Positions 61,925-64,000 of a stretch of DNA of 64,000 nt are shown here, one piece after another. The notes under the pieces were generated by a model, which was given only the letters and a program-made list of their open reading frames with translations, did no database searches and was not told the origin of the DNA. Origin of the DNA: Actinostola sp. cb2023. Taxonomy: Eukaryota; Cnidaria; Anthozoa; Actiniaria; Actinostolidae. The position numbers and the translations under genes were made by a program. Location of the stretch: the NCBI GenBank assembly GCA_033675265.1, contig JAUJYZ010000191.1, positions 170,823 to 234,822 on the forward strand, given 5' to 3'. Each line of letters opens with the position of its first letter. Position 1 is the first letter of the stretch.

Positions 61925-62503
61925 ATATGTCGTTTCTTGGATTTCGTAAATTTGCATTAGAAATGAGCATATCTTGCACAATGCGAGAGAAAAATTGGAG
62001 GAAATGGTTCACTTTTACACTTCGGATTTCTGGGGGAAAAAACATGAAAAAATCCCCGGAATATAACCGGTCTGTAGCAAATGTTGGAAGACTGGGTTCG
62101 AGTGTTTTGGTTGGCTGAATTAGTTACATGTTTTTCGAGGTGTTTGCCCTCGATGAAAGACTAGTGGAAATATCACTTGCATGGATTCAAGCACTCGGAC
62201 CCAGCCTTCCACTGTATTCTCGCTTCTCATTTTTTTCGGTACTAGTCTCCCTTTGCGTTTCTGAGGAATCCTGGCCCTGGGAAAGTGGATTCGACTTCCG
62301 TGGTTGAAATCAACAAATATTCCATTTATGATGTCATGATCAAACGTTCTTTTTGTTGTCTATTTCTCCAGTGGTTCTTGACGGACATTGGCTGTCAGAT
62401 GTTCTCCATGGTAACCGTGCCTATCTAGGACTCACACGGTCCCGATGCTTGTATTTATATCATACAAAAAGGTTTGGCATAACTGACTGTTTGAATAGTG
62501 AAG

Positions 62504-63705
62504 CCTGTGTGGTGCTGTGTGGTCTATGTGGTGCTGTGTGGTGCTGTGTCGTCTATGTGGTGCTGTGTGGTCTATGTGGTCCTGTGTGTTCTGCGTGGTG
62601 CTGTATGGTGCTGTGTGGTCTATGTGGTCCTGTGTGTTCTGTGTGGTGCTGTATGGTGCTGTGTCCTCTATGTGGTGCTGTGTGGTCTATGTGGTCCTGT
62701 GTGTTCTGCGTGGTGCTGTGTGGTGCTGTGTGGTCTATGTGGTCCTGTGTGTTCTGTGTGGTGCTGTATGGTGCTGTGTGTTCTGTGTGGTGCTGTATGG
62801 TGCTGTGTGGTCTGTGTGGTGCTGTGTGGTCTGTATGGTGCTGTGTGTTCTGTGTGGTGCTGTATGGTGCTGTGTGGTCTGTGTGGTGCTGTGTGGTCTG
62901 TATGGTGCTGTGTGTTCTGTGTGGTGCTGTATGGTGCTGTGTGGTCTGTGTGGTGCTGTGTGGTCTGTATGGTGCTGTGTGTTCTGTGTGGTGCTGTATG
63001 GTGCTGTGTGGTCTGTGTGGTGCTGTGTGGTCTGTATGGTGCTGTGTGGTTCTGTGTGGTGCTGTATGGTGCTGTGTGGTCTGTGTGGTGCTGTGTGGTC
63101 TGTATGGTGCTGTGTGTTCTGTGTGGTCTATGTGGTGCTGTGTGGTCTATGTGGTGCTGTGTGGTCTATGTGGTGCTGTGTGGTCTATGTGGTGCTGTGT
63201 GGTGCTGTGTGGTCTATGTGGTGCTGTGTGGTCTATGTGGTGCTGTGTGGTCTATGTGGTGCTGTGTGGTCTGTGTGGTGCTGTGTGGTCTATGTGGTGC
63301 TGTGTGGTCTGTGTGGTGCTGTGTGGTCTATGTGGTGCTGTGTGGTCTATGTGGTGCTGTGTGGTCTATGTGGTGCTGTGTGGTCTATGTGGTGCTGTGT
63401 GGTCTATGTGGTGCTGTGTGGTCTATGTGGTGCTGTGTGGTCTATGTGGTGCTGTGTGGTGCTGTGTGGTCTATGTGGTGCTGTGTGGTCTATGTGGTGC
63501 TGTGTGTGGTCTATGTGGTGCTGTGTGGTCTATGTGGTGCTGTGTGGTCTATGTGGTGCTGTGTGGTCTATGTGGTGCTGTGTGGTCTGTGTGGTGCTGT
63601 GTGGTCTATGTAGTGCTGTGTGGTCCTGTGTGGTGCTGTGTGGTCTATGTGGTGCTGTGTGGTCTATGTTGTGCTGTGTGGTGCTGTGTGGTGCTTTGTA
63701 CTGAA
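62504..63705 (+). repeat. 19-bp minisatellite, GTGCTGTGTGGTCTATGTG
   Basis: About 60 units with variants (TCTGTATG, TTCTGTGTG) in higher-order blocks. All three forward frames are open for 370-460 codons because of base composition; these are not genes. Confidence 0.96.
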
Positions 63706-63956
63706 CTACTTTCTAACGTTGTCTTTCTACAGCCGGTCTAGAGGTCATTCTGTGCAGCTCAAACAAAGTTAATTTTCTACTTGAAAAGACAAAGGAATGT
63801 GAAACATTGAAAACCATTGTAGTGATTGGGGGTCCTGTGGATGGCTGTACAGTGACTGAGTCAGAGGAACTGGGAATTAGAATTGAGACATTCGAGGACA
63901 CTGAGGTATCATTGCTACCATGATTGGTTGATTGGACTTTTCCTTTGTACTTCTTG

Positions 63957-64000
63957 CCTTCCTACCTTCCTTCCTTCCTCTTTCATTCTCTTCCTTCCTC
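63957..64000. repeat. CCTT-rich tract at window end
   Basis: Imperfect CTTC/CCTT repeats. Confidence 0.8.

Larger units (their letters stand above)
61727..63905 (+). pseudogene. ACSL: ACSL internal exons with premature stop
   Basis: Exons 61727-61795 (LLELGCVPSQNTYVGIWSKN), 62372-62471 (WFLTDIGCQMFSMVTVPI) and 63733-63905 (GLEVILCSSNKVNFLLEK, LKTIVVIGG). These match consecutive segments of the ACSL N-terminal adenylation domain. The middle exon has TAG where the family has Tyr after VPI, and His for a usual Leu, so it cannot make a full enzyme. The first exon lacks its own 5' part because of the junction with MINDY4. The 1.2-kb minisatellite lies in the last intron. More exons may follow beyond 64,000. 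Confidence 0.72.

Noticed and set aside
62353..63741. Three overlapping 371-462 codon ORFs
   Set aside because: 19-bp minisatellite open in all forward frames because it lacks stop words; not protein-like.

Overview
The window looks like nuclear DNA of a marine invertebrate, most likely an anthozoan cnidarian (coral or sea anemone). This is inferred from intron-rich animal genes (ANKMY2, MINDY4, long-chain acyl-CoA synthetase, TRIM-NHL, an intronless rhodopsin-like receptor), AT-rich introns full of MITEs and microsatellites, and KDZ-type transposase and rve-integrase genes of the kind I associate with cnidarian genomes. No bacterial or organelle features were seen.

Layout. 1-7,760: the 3' half of ANKMY2 (+ strand, eight exons, all splice phases agree), with a 1.5-kb minisatellite and several foldback repeats in its introns. 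8,807-9,742: a single-exon class A GPCR (-). 9,743-16,748: no gene recognised; MITEs, a long ATT tract, old dispersed repeats. 16,749-49,321: a nested transposon complex. 49,322-54,900: gene-poor repeats, including a 2-kb TTAA-flanked element. 54,903-57,140: a TRIM-NHL pseudogene (-). 58,545-64,000: broken pieces of ACSL and MINDY4 (+), including a breakpoint joining them, and a 1.2-kb minisatellite.

The main observation is a candidate giant DNA transposon of about 30.75 kb at 16,894-47,644. Its ends are ~0.82-kb inverted copies of each other, beginning TACGGAAGCCCAGGAGGG, and it is flanked by the direct repeat GGAATG (8 bp, TAGGAATG, if two terminal bases are counted). It sits inside another element, whose two 32-bp inverted ends lie at 16,749 and 49,321. 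That gives an independent footprint of one insertion event. It carries four multi-exon genes: (1) a KDZ-like DDE transposase, 657 codons open across ten exons (-); (2) a P-loop ATPase ending in a PHD finger (-), its 17-residue-repeat exon split by a TA-flanked 1.95-kb insertion; (3) an rve-type DDE integrase (+) with one apparent frameshift; (4) an alpha-kinase with N-terminal CxC cysteine clusters, 573 codons open across fifteen exons (-). Genes 2 and 3 diverge from a 250-bp spacer holding three E2F-like sites and two CCAAT boxes; genes 3 and 4 converge tail to tail.

I know of no described element with this gene set. Joint function is inferred from shared boundaries and layout. Exon models were made by eye from splice signals, phase and family resemblance; nothing was searched against databases.
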